Below are positions 26,675 to 35,278 of a DNA stretch of 64,000 bases, in pieces (positions within the stretch are counted from its first letter, which is position 1; every line of letters begins with the position of its first letter). Source of the stretch: Virgisporangium aurantiacum. GTDB taxonomy: Bacteria; Actinomycetota; Actinomycetes; Mycobacteriales; Micromonosporaceae. The notes beneath the pieces were generated by a model. That model did not search any database. It saw nothing but the letters and a program-made list of their open reading frames with translations, and was not told where the DNA came from. The stretch is taken from positions 94,846 through 158,845 of the forward strand of contig NZ_BOPG01000067.1 in NCBI RefSeq assembly GCF_016863635.1. The letters are read 5' to 3'. Position numbers and translations under genes: made by a program.

Positions 26675-27937
26675 TCAGCTGAACGATGGGGGAGGGGCGG
26701 GTTCCAATTCGGTACGTCGTCCCCGCGTCCCCTCGATGGCCGGCACGGCCGCGATCGCCGCGACCACCGATGGCCGCACCAGCGCGGCGAGCGACAGCGT
26801 CGCGACGCCCGCGCCCAGCCAGATCGCCGCCCGCACGCCGAGGGCCGTGCCCACCGCGCCGCCGAGCAGGGCACCGAACGGGATCGGCCCCCACGCGGCG
26901 AAGCGCATGGTGGCGTTCATCCGGCCGAGGAGGTGGTCGGGGCAGATCCGCTGGCGCAACGTGACGGACACGACGTTGAACGCGATGATCCCCGCCGCCG
27001 ACAGGCCCGTGCCGGCGACGTAGCAGATCAGGCCGGTACCGCTCGTGGTGAGCGGGACCAGGAGAAGACCCAGATGGGACGCGACGGCGGCGCCGACGAG
27101 CGGGCGGGCCACGCCGAACCGGCGGGTGAGCGGGCCGACCGCGAACACGCCGGCGAGCCCACCCAGGCCGGTGACCGTGCCGAGGACCCCGATGACGGCG
27201 GCGTCCAGGCCGACCACCCGCAGCAGGAAGATCACGTGGAGGGCGCGCTCCATCGACCAGAACAGGACCGTCCAGGTGCTGTAGACCGTGAGCGCGCGCA
27301 GCACCGGGTGACCGAGTACCAGGCGGAGCCCGTCCGCTATCTCTTTCCGCAGGTTCCGCGGCTGTGCCGTGGGCGTGGGCTCCGTCCGGCGGATGGTTCG
27401 GATGCAGACGGCCGACCAGGCGAAGCTGGCGGCGTCGACGAGCAGGGCGACGGGTGCCGTGAGCACCTGGACAGCGGCGCCGGCCACCGACGGGCCGGCG
27501 GTGTAGGCGGCGCTGCGACTGAGTTCCATGCGGCTGTTCGCCGTCGTCAGCGCGTCCCTGCCGACCAGGTTCGGCAGGTAGGACTGGCCGGCGACGTCGA
27601 AGAACACCGTGGCCACCCCGACGGCGAAGACCACGACGTAGAGGTGGGCCAGGGTCAGCACGTCGCCGAGGACGGCCGCGGGGATCGACGCGATCAGCGC
27701 CGCGCGGGCGAGGTCGGCGGCGACGAGGACGGGGCGGCGGCGCATCCGGTCGACCCAGGCGCCGGCGGGCAACCCGACGAGCAGGAACGCCGCGTACTCG
27801 GCCGCGGTGAGCGCGCCCATCTGGAAGGTGCCCGCGTCGAGCGTGACGGCCGCGGTGAGGGGGAGCGCGAGCATCCCGATCTGCGTACCGAACTGGCTGA
27901 TTGTGTGCCCGAGCCAGAGCCGCCGGAAGTCTCTCAC
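26675..27937 (-). CDS. Major facilitator superfamily transporter (probable exporter)
   Basis: The 420-residue protein has 12 predicted membrane helices, the motif GAWVDRMRRRPVLVAADLAR (loop 2-3 motif A), and an N-terminus MRDFRRLWLGHTISQFGTQI, as in MFS multidrug or macrolide efflux (MefA/EntS-like) proteins. The substrate is unknown. It lies 45 bases downstream of the helix-turn-helix gene, and a TGAGCC-N5-GGCTCA repeat sits just before its start. Together they look like a regulator-exporter pair. Confidence 0.88.
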   Translation of the reverse strand: MRDFRRLWLGHTISQFGTQIGMLALPLTAAVTLDAGTFQMGALTAAEYAAFLLVGLPAGAWVDRMRRRPVLVAADLARAALIASIPAAVLGDVLTLAHLYVVVFAVGVATVFFDVAGQSYLPNLVGRDALTTANSRMELSRSAAYTAGPSVAGAAVQVLTAPVALLVDAASFAWSAVCIRTIRRTEPTPTAQPRNLRKEIADGLRLVLGHPVLRALTVYSTWTVLFWSMERALHVIFLLRVVGLDAAVIGVLGTVTGLGGLAGVFAVGPLTRRFGVARPLVGAAVASHLGLLLVPLTTSGTGLICYVAGTGLSAAGIIAFNVVSVTLRQRICPDHLLGRMNATMRFAAWGPIPFGALLGGAVGTALGVRAAIWLGAGVATLSLAALVRPSVVAAIAAVPAIEGTRGRRTELEPAPPPSFS

Positions 27938-27941
27938 TTCT

Positions 27942-27958
27942 TGAGCCTCATCGGCTCA
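27942..27958. promoter_or_regulatory. Operator-like inverted repeat before the MFS gene
   Basis: TGAGCC and GGCTCA flank a TCATC centre, five bases before the transporter's start codon. On the coding strand it also reads as GATGAGCC followed by GATGAGGC. It may bind the adjacent regulator or mask the ribosome site. Confidence 0.4.
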
Positions 27959-27982
27959 TCTTTGGGGATGCGCTGAGCGCTG

Positions 27983-28477
27983 TCAATGCCGGGTGAGGAC
28001 GGCGACCCGGCGGACGGCGGCCGCGATCCTCGGCCGTTCCCGGGCGTAGTCCCGTAGGTCCTCTATGGCCAGCCTGGCCAGGTCTATCTGCTGGCCGGGA
28101 GGGGCGTCGAGGGCGAGCCGGACGGTGTCCCGGGCGAGCGCGACGCGGCCGTTCCCGTGGGTGTCGGTGGCGTTGTCGAGCAGGTGGGCGAGGGTGTCGA
28201 GGGCTCGGTGGAGTTTGTCAACGCCTTGTTGACGCTGGCCAGGGGTGCCGCCCAATCGGGCCCGGCGCTGCTCGGCCGCCTGGCGGCTGGCCAGGCCCAG
28301 TGCCGCCGCGATCTCGGCCCAGCTCGCGCCGCCGGCGCGGGCGGTGTCGATCGTGGACCGTTCGAACTCGTCGAGCGCCGCACGCAGGAGCGGGACGTCG
28401 CCAAGGGCGTCAATCGCCGCGGCTCGCGAGGACGGTGGACGGCGGAGCGCCGCGATCAGGGCGCGATGGTCGGACAC
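27983..28477 (-). CDS. Small helix-turn-helix regulator
   Basis: The 164-residue protein contains a helix-turn-helix near residues 48-75 (TARAGGASWAEIAAALGLASRQAAEQRRAR). The C-terminal half is helical and rich in Ala, Leu and Arg. The GTG start at 28477 follows a GTCAA-N7-TTGAC palindrome, and a second copy of the same pattern lies inside the gene. This points to autoregulation; the ligand is unknown. The MFS gene lies immediately downstream. Confidence 0.78.
   Translation of the reverse strand: MSDHRALIAALRRPPSSRAAAIDALGDVPLLRAALDEFERSTIDTARAGGASWAEIAAALGLASRQAAEQRRARLGGTPGQRQQGVDKLHRALDTLAHLLDNATDTHGNGRVALARDTVRLALDAPPGQQIDLARLAIEDLRDYARERPRIAAAVRRVAVLTRH
28217..28233. promoter_or_regulatory. 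Internal GTCAA-N7-TTGAC palindrome
   Basis: GTCAACGCCTTGTTGAC lies inside the regulator gene, with arms identical to the site at 28489-28505. Two copies within 290 bases suggest a protein-binding pair, possibly for looping. Confidence 0.5.
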
Positions 28478-28488
28478 CGTCCCATTAT

Positions 28489-28505
28489 GTCAATGATCCG
28501 TTGAC
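28489..28505. promoter_or_regulatory. GTCAA-N7-TTGAC palindrome before the regulator gene
   Basis: GTCAATGATCCGTTGAC lies 12 bases upstream of the regulator's GTG, in the position of an autoregulatory operator. Its arms match the internal copy at 28217. Confidence 0.55.
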
Positions 28506-28506
28506 G

Positions 28507-28538
28507 CGCGACACTAGAACGCGCGTTCGAGTGTCGCG
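28507..28538. promoter_or_regulatory. 32-bp near-perfect palindrome followed by T run
   Basis: Arms CGCGACACT and AGTGTCGCG enclose GAAC-GCGC-GTTC, with a single mismatched pair over 32 bases. The core is a half-match to the SOS box (GAAC-N4-GTTC). Six thymines at 28543-28548 follow, so it could also be an intrinsic terminator insulating the SOS operon, or a second LexA site. Confidence 0.55.
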
Positions 28539-28578
28539 TTGCTTTTTTGTCGTACCCGGGGTGTACTGTTATCCGTGT

Positions 28579-28594
28579 TCGAACGACTGTTCGA
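28579..28594. promoter_or_regulatory. LexA (SOS) box
   Basis: TCGAAC-GACT-GTTCGA matches the actinobacterial SOS box TCGAAC-N4-GTTCGA in every position, and symmetry extends one more base on each side. It lies about 240 bases upstream of the HEPN-imuA'-imuB-dnaE2 genes, whose homologues are LexA-controlled. Confidence 0.9.
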
Positions 28595-28692
28595 ATGAAT
28601 CTCGGGAGGCGGCGATTCGCGGCGCCAGTCGTCCCGAGCCTGCGGTTCGCGACCGCACGGCCGGATTTTCGCGGGTCCGGCCCAGATGGTGG

Positions 28693-28737
28693 GGTCCTCA
28701 CCCACCTCCCCCGACCCCCGGGCGGTGGGTGAGGACC
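28693..28737 (+). promoter_or_regulatory. First hairpin in SOS operon leader
   Basis: Perfect 14-base arms (GGTCCTCACCCACC and its complement) enclose a 17-base loop in the untranslated leader. No T run follows, so simple termination is unlikely; an RNA regulatory or stabilising role is possible. Confidence 0.6.
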
Positions 28738-28740
28738 TGG

Positions 28741-28779
28741 CCGGCCGGGCGTGGTGTGGGGAAGCACCACCCCGGCCGG
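28741..28779 (+). promoter_or_regulatory. Second hairpin in SOS operon leader
   Basis: CCGGCCGGG plus GTGGTG pair with CACCAC plus CCCGGCCGG around an 8-base loop, with one bulged C. It begins three bases after the first hairpin and lies 53 bases before the HEPN start codon. Confidence 0.6.
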
Positions 28780-28832
28780 CGCGCCCTCGGTCGCGAGCCG
28801 GGCAACACACGGGGGTGAGGGAGGCGCACACC

Positions 28833-29390
28833 ATGGCGACCAGGCGATCATCCGCTCCGTTGTCAGCCGTGCCGGCAGACAGTCCAGCGCAGAGCCCGTT
28901 CCCGGCGGGCGGTCCGGCGGTGCCACCAGGCGCCGCTCCCATCGCCCCCATCCGTCAGGAGTTGCCGGTGCCCGCTCACGCCCTGCCGCAGCGCACCCCG
29001 CGCGAGCTGCTCACCATGGCCCGGCGTGGGCTGGAGGAGGCCGCCACCATGCGGCCCGACGGCCTGCGTTACGCCACCGCCCACCTGGCCGCACTGCGCG
29101 CCGCGGCGGCTGTGCTCGCCGCGCGGGCCATCCCGTCGCCGGGTGTGCGCCGCAGCCGGCCCACCAGCGTGTGGACCCTGGTCGTGATGGTCGCCCCCGA
29201 ACTGCGCGACTGGGCCGCGTTCTTCGCGGCGGGTGCCGCCAAGCGGGCCGCCGCCGAGGCGGGCATCCCGCGCGTGGTCACCGCCCGCGAGGCCGACGAC
29301 CTGATGCGTTCGGCCGAGCAGTTCATCGCGGTGGTCGAGGTCGGCCTCGGCTTCGCCTACCAGCCGATCCTGGAGGGCCTCGCGAGCTGA
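28833..29390 (+). CDS. SAV_6107-type HEPN-domain protein
   Basis: The 185-residue protein has a Pro/Ala-rich N-terminal tail (1-50) and a helical domain matching SAV_6107-like HEPN proteins (TPRELLTMARRGLEEAATMRPDGLRYATAHLAALRAAAAVLAARA, then ADDLMRSAEQFIAVVE). Such genes commonly precede the imuA'-imuB-dnaE2 mutasome in actinobacteria. HEPN domains are often RNases or nucleotide binders, but the Rx4-6H motif is not evident, so nuclease activity is doubtful. The ATG has a GGGAGG site and lies downstream of the LexA box. Confidence 0.85.
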   Translation: MATRRSSAPLSAVPADSPAQSPFPAGGPAVPPGAAPIAPIRQELPVPAHALPQRTPRELLTMARRGLEEAATMRPDGLRYATAHLAALRAAAAVLAARAIPSPGVRRSRPTSVWTLVVMVAPELRDWAAFFAAGAAKRAAAEAGIPRVVTAREADDLMRSAEQFIAVVEVGLGFAYQPILEGLAS

Positions 29391-29455
29391 CCCGCGTTCC
29401 GGCGGGTTCATACATCGACGGCACATTCAACGGCACAGCGGAAACAGGGCACTAA

Positions 29456-30346
29456 ATGTCCGGGGGTATTGCGGCGCTGCAACTTGTCCGCGAGGCGGGC
29501 CTGGGAGACCTGGTCCGCCCCGGGAGCGAGCACGCCCCGGGCGAGTTGGGCAGCCAGCGGGTGCTGCCGGTGCGTCCGGAGCTGCGGCCGTTGTTCCCCG
29601 GTGGCGGCTTGCGGCGCGGCAGCGTCATCGCGGTCGCCACGGCCGCGCCGCTCAGCGGACAGTCAGTCGGGCCGCTTGCCGGGCGGTCGGCGGGGCCGGC
29701 CTCTGGGCCGTTCGCGGATCGTGCCGCCGGGGCGTTCGCCGGGCGTGCCGTTGGGCGTTCGGGTGAGCGGGCCGCAGAGGTCGTCGTGCGTCCGGCGGCG
29801 ACGTCGTTGCTGCTGTCGGTGCTCGCCGAGGCGTCGAAGGCGGGGTCGTGGTGCGCGATCGTGGGGGTTCCCACGCTCGGGGCGGGCGCCGCCGCGGAGC
29901 TCGGGGTGGCGCTCGATCGGCTGGCGTTCGTCCCCAACCCCGGGCCCGAGTGGCCCACGGTGGTGGCCGCGCTGCTCGACGGCTTCGACATCGTCGTGGC
30001 GAGCGCGCCGGGAACGATCGCGCCGGCCATTGCCGGCCGGCTCGCGGCGCGGGCCCGGCAACGCGGCGCCGTCCTGATGCCGTACGGGGCCTGGCCCGCC
30101 GTCGACCTGACCCTCGACGCGTCCGACCCGGCGTGGCACGGCATCGAGACCGGCCGCGGCCGGCTCCGGGGGCGCCAGCTCACCGTCACCGCCCGTGGAC
30201 GCGGTGCGGCCAGCGCCCCGCGCCTGACCCACCTCTGGCTGCCGCAGCCCAGCGGCATCCTGCCCCCACCGAGCGGCGAACTGCGTCCGGCCAGCGGTGA
30301 CCTGGCGACGGTGCATCACCTCCGCGCGCATGAGGAGGCCGGGTGA
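29456..30346 (+). CDS. imuA': ImuA'-like RecA-fold mutasome protein
   Basis: The 296-residue protein is the RecA-like accessory factor that acts with ImuB and DnaE2 in damage-induced mutagenesis. LRPLFPGGGLRRGSVIAVAT leads to a degenerate nucleotide-binding loop, and TSLLLSVLAEASKAGSWCAIVGVPTLG continues the fold. Between them is a low-complexity insert of about 45 residues (Ala/Gly/Arg/Ser with repeated AGRS-AGP-like units), which splits the loop region. Other homologues run on more directly here, as I recall. The gene ends in an overlap with imuB. Confidence 0.85.
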   Translation: MSGGIAALQLVREAGLGDLVRPGSEHAPGELGSQRVLPVRPELRPLFPGGGLRRGSVIAVATAAPLSGQSVGPLAGRSAGPASGPFADRAAGAFAGRAVGRSGERAAEVVVRPAATSLLLSVLAEASKAGSWCAIVGVPTLGAGAAAELGVALDRLAFVPNPGPEWPTVVAALLDGFDIVVASAPGTIAPAIAGRLAARARQRGAVLMPYGAWPAVDLTLDASDPAWHGIETGRGRLRGRQLTVTARGRGAASAPRLTHLWLPQPSGILPPPSGELRPASGDLATVHHLRAHEEAG

Positions 30347-31905
30347 CGGCGGCCCGCACGCTCGCCGTCTGGTGCCCCGACTGGCCGGTGATCGCCGCCG
30401 AGATCGTCGACGGGGTGGCGGCCACCGGGATGGTGGCGGTCATGCATGCCAACCGGGTGCTCGTGGCGTCGCCGGCGGCCCGCGAGGAAGGCGTGTTCCG
30501 GGGGCTGCGCAAGCGGGAGGCGCAGGGGCGGTGTCCGGACCTCGTCGTAGTCGAGCATGACCCGAACCGGGATGCCCGGGCGTTCGAACCCGTGGTGGGT
30601 GCGGTGGCCGACTTGGCGCCGGGGGTCGAGGTGGTGCGGCCGGGCGTGCTGGTGCTCGCCGCCCGCGGGCCGGTGCGTTACTACGGCGGCGCGGAGGTCG
30701 CGGCCGAGCGGCTGGTGGAGCACGTCGCCCAGGAGTGCGGGGTGGAGGCCCAGGTGGGCATCGCCGACGGCACGTTCGCCGCGGTGCTCGCCGCCCGCGC
30801 CGGCCGGATCGTCGGGTCGGGGGAGACGGCCGCGTTCCTCGCCGACCTGAACGTGGCCGCGATCGGCCGGCCGGCGCTGGTCGACCTGTTGCGGCGGCTG
30901 GGCATCCGCACCCTCGGCGAGTTCGCCGCCCTGCCCGCGGCCGACGTCCTGGCCCGGTTCGGGTTCGACGCGGCGCTCGCCCACCGCCACGCGGCCGGCG
31001 ACGACGACCTGCCGCTCGCCCCCCGGCAGCCGCCGCCCGAACTGGCGGTGTCCGAGACGTTCGACGAGCCCGTCGAGCGGGTCGACGCGGCCGCCTTCGC
31101 CGCCCGGGCGCTCGCCGAACGGCTGCACGCCGGGTTGGCCGGGCACGGGCTGGCCTGTACCCGGCTCGGCATCGAGGCGCGCACCGAGGCCGGCGAGGAA
31201 CTGCACCGCACCTGGCGGCACGACGGTCTGCTCTCCGCCGCCGCGATCGCCGACCGGGTCCGCTGGCAGCTCGACGGCTGGCTCACCGGCACCGGCCGGC
31301 GCGGCGAAGCCGGCGCCGGCATGAGCGCGAGACCCACCGCCGGCATCGTCCACCTGCGCCTGATCCCCGACGGCGTCCTCGCCGACGGCGGCCTGCAACT
31401 GGGCCTGTGGGGCGACGCCGGTGCCGAACGCGACCGGGCCCACCGGGCGATGACCCGGGTGCAGGGCCTCCTCGGACCCGCCGCCGTGCTCATGGCGGTG
31501 CCGAGCGGCGGGCGGTCGCCGGCCGAGGCGGTGCGCTTCGTGCCGTGGGGCGACGAGCGGCTGCCCGAGCGTCCCGTCGAACCGCCGTGGCCGGGCCGGA
31601 TCCCGGCGCCCGCCCCGGCGACGGTCTACCCCGACCCGCTCCCCGCCGAGGTCCGCGACGCCGCCGGCGCGCCGGTGACGGTCAGCGGCCGGCTGGCGCT
31701 GTCGGCGCCGCCGGCCCGCCTGGTGACCGGCACCGACGACGTCGAGGTCGTCGACTGGGCCGGCCCGTGGCCCGTCGACGAGCGCTGGTGGGCGCCGGCC
31801 GAGGCCTACCGGGCGGCCCGCTTCCAGCTGGTCCTCGACGACGGCCGCGCGGTGCTGGCCGAGCTGTCGCGCGGCACCTGGCACATCACGGCGCTCTACG
31901 ACTGA
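30343..31905 (+). CDS. imuB: ImuB, inactive Y-family polymerase homologue
   Basis: The 520-residue protein has the Y-family fold but lacks the catalytic acids: the first motif is LAVWCPDWPV in place of DMDxF. It is the hub that tethers DnaE2 to the beta clamp, and the clamp-binding peptide QLGLW is at residues 352-356. Other landmarks are ARGPVRYYGG, GIADGTFAAVLAARAG, LLRRLGIRTLGEFAALPAADVLARFG and the C-terminal WWAPAEAYRAARFQLVLDDGR. GTG 30343 overlaps the imuA' stop by four bases, and dnaE2 starts seven bases after the TGA. Confidence 0.93.
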   Translation: MTAARTLAVWCPDWPVIAAEIVDGVAATGMVAVMHANRVLVASPAAREEGVFRGLRKREAQGRCPDLVVVEHDPNRDARAFEPVVGAVADLAPGVEVVRPGVLVLAARGPVRYYGGAEVAAERLVEHVAQECGVEAQVGIADGTFAAVLAARAGRIVGSGETAAFLADLNVAAIGRPALVDLLRRLGIRTLGEFAALPAADVLARFGFDAALAHRHAAGDDDLPLAPRQPPPELAVSETFDEPVERVDAAAFAARALAERLHAGLAGHGLACTRLGIEARTEAGEELHRTWRHDGLLSAAAIADRVRWQLDGWLTGTGRRGEAGAGMSARPTAGIVHLRLIPDGVLADGGLQLGLWGDAGAERDRAHRAMTRVQGLLGPAAVLMAVPSGGRSPAEAVRFVPWGDERLPERPVEPPWPGRIPAPAPATVYPDPLPAEVRDAAGAPVTVSGRLALSAPPARLVTGTDDVEVVDWAGPWPVDERWWAPAEAYRAARFQLVLDDGRAVLAELSRGTWHITALYD

Positions 31906-31912
31906 GGACACC

Positions 31913-34900
31913 ATGGGCTTTAGCAACCCCGACATTCCGTGGCACGAGCTGGAGCGGCGGCTCTCCGGCCGGGAACCCGGCAAGCCCGGCAAGGGGACCG
32001 ACGGCTGGGGAACCGGTATACCCGACGCGCCGCTCGTGGTCGACCCGATCGTGGCCGACGCCGACGGCGGTGACGCCCCCGCGTGGGGCCGCAAGCGCCC
32101 CGGGTACGAGGCGCCCGACATCGCGCCCGTGGAAGACGCCGTCCCCTACGCCGAACTCCACTGCCACACCAACTTCAGCTTCCTCGACGGCGCCAGCCAC
32201 CCGGAGGAGCTCGCCGAGGAGGCGAGGAAACTCGGGCTCACCGCGCTCGCCGTCACCGACCACGACGGCTTCTACGGGGTGGTGCGGTTCAGCCAGGCCG
32301 CGCGTCAACTGAACCTGCCCACCGTCTTCGGCGCCGAACTGTCGCTCGACCTGCCCGGCCCGCAGAACGGGGAGCCCGACCCGGTCGGTCGCCACCTCCT
32401 CCTGCTCGCCCGCGGCGCCGACGGCTACGCCAGGCTGAGCAGCGCCATCTCGCAGGCCCACTTCGTCGGCGGCGAGAAGGGCCGGCCCGTCTACAACCTC
32501 GATCTGCTCAGCGCCCAGTTGCACGGGCACGTCCAGGTGCTCACCGGTTGCCGGAAGGGCCTGGTGCCGCGAGCGCTCACGACGCAGGGCTGGGCAGAAG
32601 CCAGGAAGGAACTCGACCGGCTGACGCACCTGTTCGGCGCCGACGCCGTCACCGTGGAACTGACCGACCACGGCCTGCCCGACGACGACGAGCGCAACGA
32701 CGCCCTGGCCATCCTCGCGAAGGAGAAGGGGCTGCGGGTGGTCGCGACGAACAACGTCCACTATGCGACGCCGGCGCGGCGCAAGCTCGCGACGGCGCTG
32801 GCCGCGGTGCGGGCCCGCCGGAGCCTGGACGAGATCGACGGGTGGCTGCCCGCGGCCGCCGGCGCCCACCTGCGCGGCGGCGCCGAGATGGCCGAGCGGT
32901 TCGCCGCGTTCCCCGACGCCGTCCCCACCGCCGCCGAACTGGGCGCGCAGCTCGCCTTCGACCTCAACCTGCTCGCGCCCAGCCTGCCGCCGTACCAGGA
33001 CAAGGCGAAGGACCACACCGAGATGAGCTGGCTGCGCAAGCTCACCTACGAGGGGGCTCGCAAACGCTACGGAGAAAACCCGAAAGCCTTCAAACAGATC
33101 GAACACGAGCTCGCGATGATCGAGACGATGAACTTCCCGGGCTACTTCCTGGTGGTCTACGACATCGTGAAGTTCTGCAAGGACAAGGACATCTACTGCC
33201 AGGGCCGGGGCTCGGCGGCGAACTCGGCGGTCTGCTACGCGCTGGGCATCACGAACGTCGACTCGGTGAAGCACGGCCTGCTGTTCGAGCGGTTCCTGTC
33301 GCCGGAGCGCGACGGCCCGCCCGACATCGACGTCGACATCGAGAGCGACCGGCGCGAGGAGGCCATCCAGCACGTCTTCGAGAAGTACGGACGGCGGCAC
33401 ACCGCGCAGGTGGCCAACGTGATCTCGTACCGGCCGCGGTCGGCGGTGCGCGACGTCGCCAAGGCGTTCGGCTACCCGCCCGGCCAGCAGGACGCCTGGA
33501 GCAAGCAGATCGACCGGTGGGGCAACCGGGCCGACGCCGAGGGCATCCCGCCGCAGGTGGTGGAGTTCGCCACCGAGGTGCAGACGTTCCCGCGGCACCT
33601 CGGCATCCACTCCGGCGGCATGGTGATCTGCGACCGTCCGGTGGTCGAGGTGTGCCCGGTGGAGTGGGGCCGGATGCCCAACCGGAGCGTGCTGCAGTGG
33701 GACAAGGACGACTGCGCCAGCGTCGGCCTGGTCAAGTTCGACCTGCTCGGCCTCGGCATGCTGTCAGCCCTGCACTACGCGTTCGACATGATCGACTCGG
33801 TCCTCCATCTCGACAACATGCCGCTGGAGGACACCGAGGTCTACGACATGCTGTGCCGGGCCGATTCCGTCGGTGTCTTCCAGGTCGAGAGCCGGGCCCA
33901 GATGGCCACGCTCCCGCGCCTCAAGCCGAGGGTGTTCTACGACCTGGTGATCGAGGTGGCCCTCATCCGTCCCGGCCCGATCCAGGGCGGCTCGGTGCAC
34001 CCCTACATCCGCCGCAAGAACGGTCTCGAAGAGGTCACCTTCCCGCACGAGAAGCTGGAGAAGACGCTCAGGAGAACCCTGGGCGTCCCGCTGTTCCAGG
34101 AACAGCTCATGCAGATGGCCATCGACGTCGCCGGGTTCAGCCCGGCCGAGTCCGACGAACTGCGCCGGGCCATGGGATCCAAGCGGTCGATGGAGAAGAT
34201 GGCCAAGGTGCGCGAGCGCCTCTACACGGGCATGGCGGCCAACGGCATCACCGGCCCGCTCGCCGACGACCTCTACACCAAGCTCGCCGCGTTCGCGAAC
34301 TACGGCTTCCCGGAGAGCCACGCGATGAGCTTCGCCTACCTGGTGTTCGCGAGTGCGTGGCTGAAGCGGTACCACCCGGCCGCGTTCTGCGCCGCGCTGC
34401 TCAACGCCCAGCCGATGGGCTTCTACTCGCCGCAGTCGCTGGTTGACGACGCCCGTCGGCACGGCGTCACGGTAAGACGCCCCGACATCAACGCCAGCAG
34501 GGCCAAAGCCGTCCTGGAGCCGCCGCTCCAGGAAGGAGGAGCGCGCAACGGGAAGAAGGAGCCGCCGCAGTACTGGGGCGTCGGCGGCCCGGTCGTCAGG
34601 CTCGGCCTGGAGAGCGTGCGCACCATCGGCGCGGAGGTGGCAGAAAAGATCGAGGCGAACGGTCCGTACGAGGACATGGCCGACCTGTCTCGCCGGGCCG
34701 ACCTGTCCACCGCCCACCTGGAGGCGCTGGCGACCGCCGACGCGTTCGCCTGCTTCGGGCTGAGCCGCCGGGAGGCGTTGTGGGCGGCCGGCGCGGCCGC
34801 ACAGGAGAAGAGTGGACGCCTGCCCGGCACCACCACCGGCCTCGACGCGCCGACGCTGCCGGGGATGGACCCGGTGGAGGGCCTGATGGCCGACGTGTGG

Positions 34901-35278
34901 GCCACCGGCCTGTCTCCCGACGCGCACCCGGTGCAGTTCGTGCGGGAGCACCTGACCGCCGGCGGGGTGCTGTCGATCCAGGACCTCACCGGGATCGGCC
35001 ACGGCCGGCGGGTGCACGTCGGCGGCATCGTCACCCACCGGCAGCGGCCGGCCACCGCGGGCGGGGTCACGTTCATCAACCTGGAGGACGAGACCGGCAT
35101 GCTGAACGTCACCTGCACGCCGGGGCTGTGGCTGCGCTTCCGCAAGGTGGTGCGGCTGTCGAACGCGCTGGTGATCCGGGGAATCCTGGAGAACGTCGAG
35201 GGCGTGCTGAACCTGCGGGCCGATCACGTGCAAGCATTGGCGATGCCCACAAGATCAGCGTCGAGAGATTTCCGATGA
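31913..35278 (+). CDS. dnaE2: Error-prone DNA polymerase III alpha subunit DnaE2
   Basis: The 1121-residue C-family polymerase performs SOS mutagenic lesion bypass. The PHP domain starts YAELHCHTNFSFLDGASHPEEL near residue 78. Polymerase motifs follow: GRGSAANSAVCYALGI, the catalytic PDIDVDIE (about 470), GIHSGGMVI, and VEVALIRPGPIQGGSVHPYIRRK. An OB domain (RVHVGGIVTHRQRPATAGGVTFINLEDETG) is near the C-terminus. It is tightly placed after imuB, and thiD overlaps its stop (ATGATG). Confidence 0.96.
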   Translation: MGFSNPDIPWHELERRLSGREPGKPGKGTDGWGTGIPDAPLVVDPIVADADGGDAPAWGRKRPGYEAPDIAPVEDAVPYAELHCHTNFSFLDGASHPEELAEEARKLGLTALAVTDHDGFYGVVRFSQAARQLNLPTVFGAELSLDLPGPQNGEPDPVGRHLLLLARGADGYARLSSAISQAHFVGGEKGRPVYNLDLLSAQLHGHVQVLTGCRKGLVPRALTTQGWAEARKELDRLTHLFGADAVTVELTDHGLPDDDERNDALAILAKEKGLRVVATNNVHYATPARRKLATALAAVRARRSLDEIDGWLPAAAGAHLRGGAEMAERFAAFPDAVPTAAELGAQLAFDLNLLAPSLPPYQDKAKDHTEMSWLRKLTYEGARKRYGENPKAFKQIEHELAMIETMNFPGYFLVVYDIVKFCKDKDIYCQGRGSAANSAVCYALGITNVDSVKHGLLFERFLSPERDGPPDIDVDIESDRREEAIQHVFEKYGRRHTAQVANVISYRPRSAVRDVAKAFGYPPGQQDAWSKQIDRWGNRADAEGIPPQVVEFATEVQTFPRHLGIHSGGMVICDRPVVEVCPVEWGRMPNRSVLQWDKDDCASVGLVKFDLLGLGMLSALHYAFDMIDSVLHLDNMPLEDTEVYDMLCRADSVGVFQVESRAQMATLPRLKPRVFYDLVIEVALIRPGPIQGGSVHPYIRRKNGLEEVTFPHEKLEKTLRRTLGVPLFQEQLMQMAIDVAGFSPAESDELRRAMGSKRSMEKMAKVRERLYTGMAANGITGPLADDLYTKLAAFANYGFPESHAMSFAYLVFASAWLKRYHPAAFCAALLNAQPMGFYSPQSLVDDARRHGVTVRRPDINASRAKAVLEPPLQEGGARNGKKEPPQYWGVGGPVVRLGLESVRTIGAEVAEKIEANGPYEDMADLSRRADLSTAHLEALATADAFACFGLSRREALWAAGAAAQEKSGRLPGTTTGLDAPTLPGMDPVEGLMADVWATGLSPDAHPVQFVREHLTAGGVLSIQDLTGIGHGRRVHVGGIVTHRQRPATAGGVTFINLEDETGMLNVTCTPGLWLRFRKVVRLSNALVIRGILENVEGVLNLRADHVQALAMPTRSASRDFR

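Larger units (their letters stand above)
28478..28832. other. Divergent regulatory region and SOS operon leader
   Basis: This 355-base gap contains, in order, the regulator's palindrome, the 32-bp palindrome with T run, a perfect LexA box, and two strong hairpins ahead of the HEPN gene. The transcript leader downstream of the LexA box is about 240 bases. Short reading frames here (for example from 28547) look non-coding. Confidence 0.6.

Noticed and set aside
28547..28732. Short frame across the SOS leader
   Set aside because: Contains the LexA box and hairpins, with no ribosome site or family.
34780..35274. Extension of the thiD frame upstream through dnaE2
   Set aside because: It overlaps dnaE2 and lacks any family match; the true start is the ATGATG at 35275.
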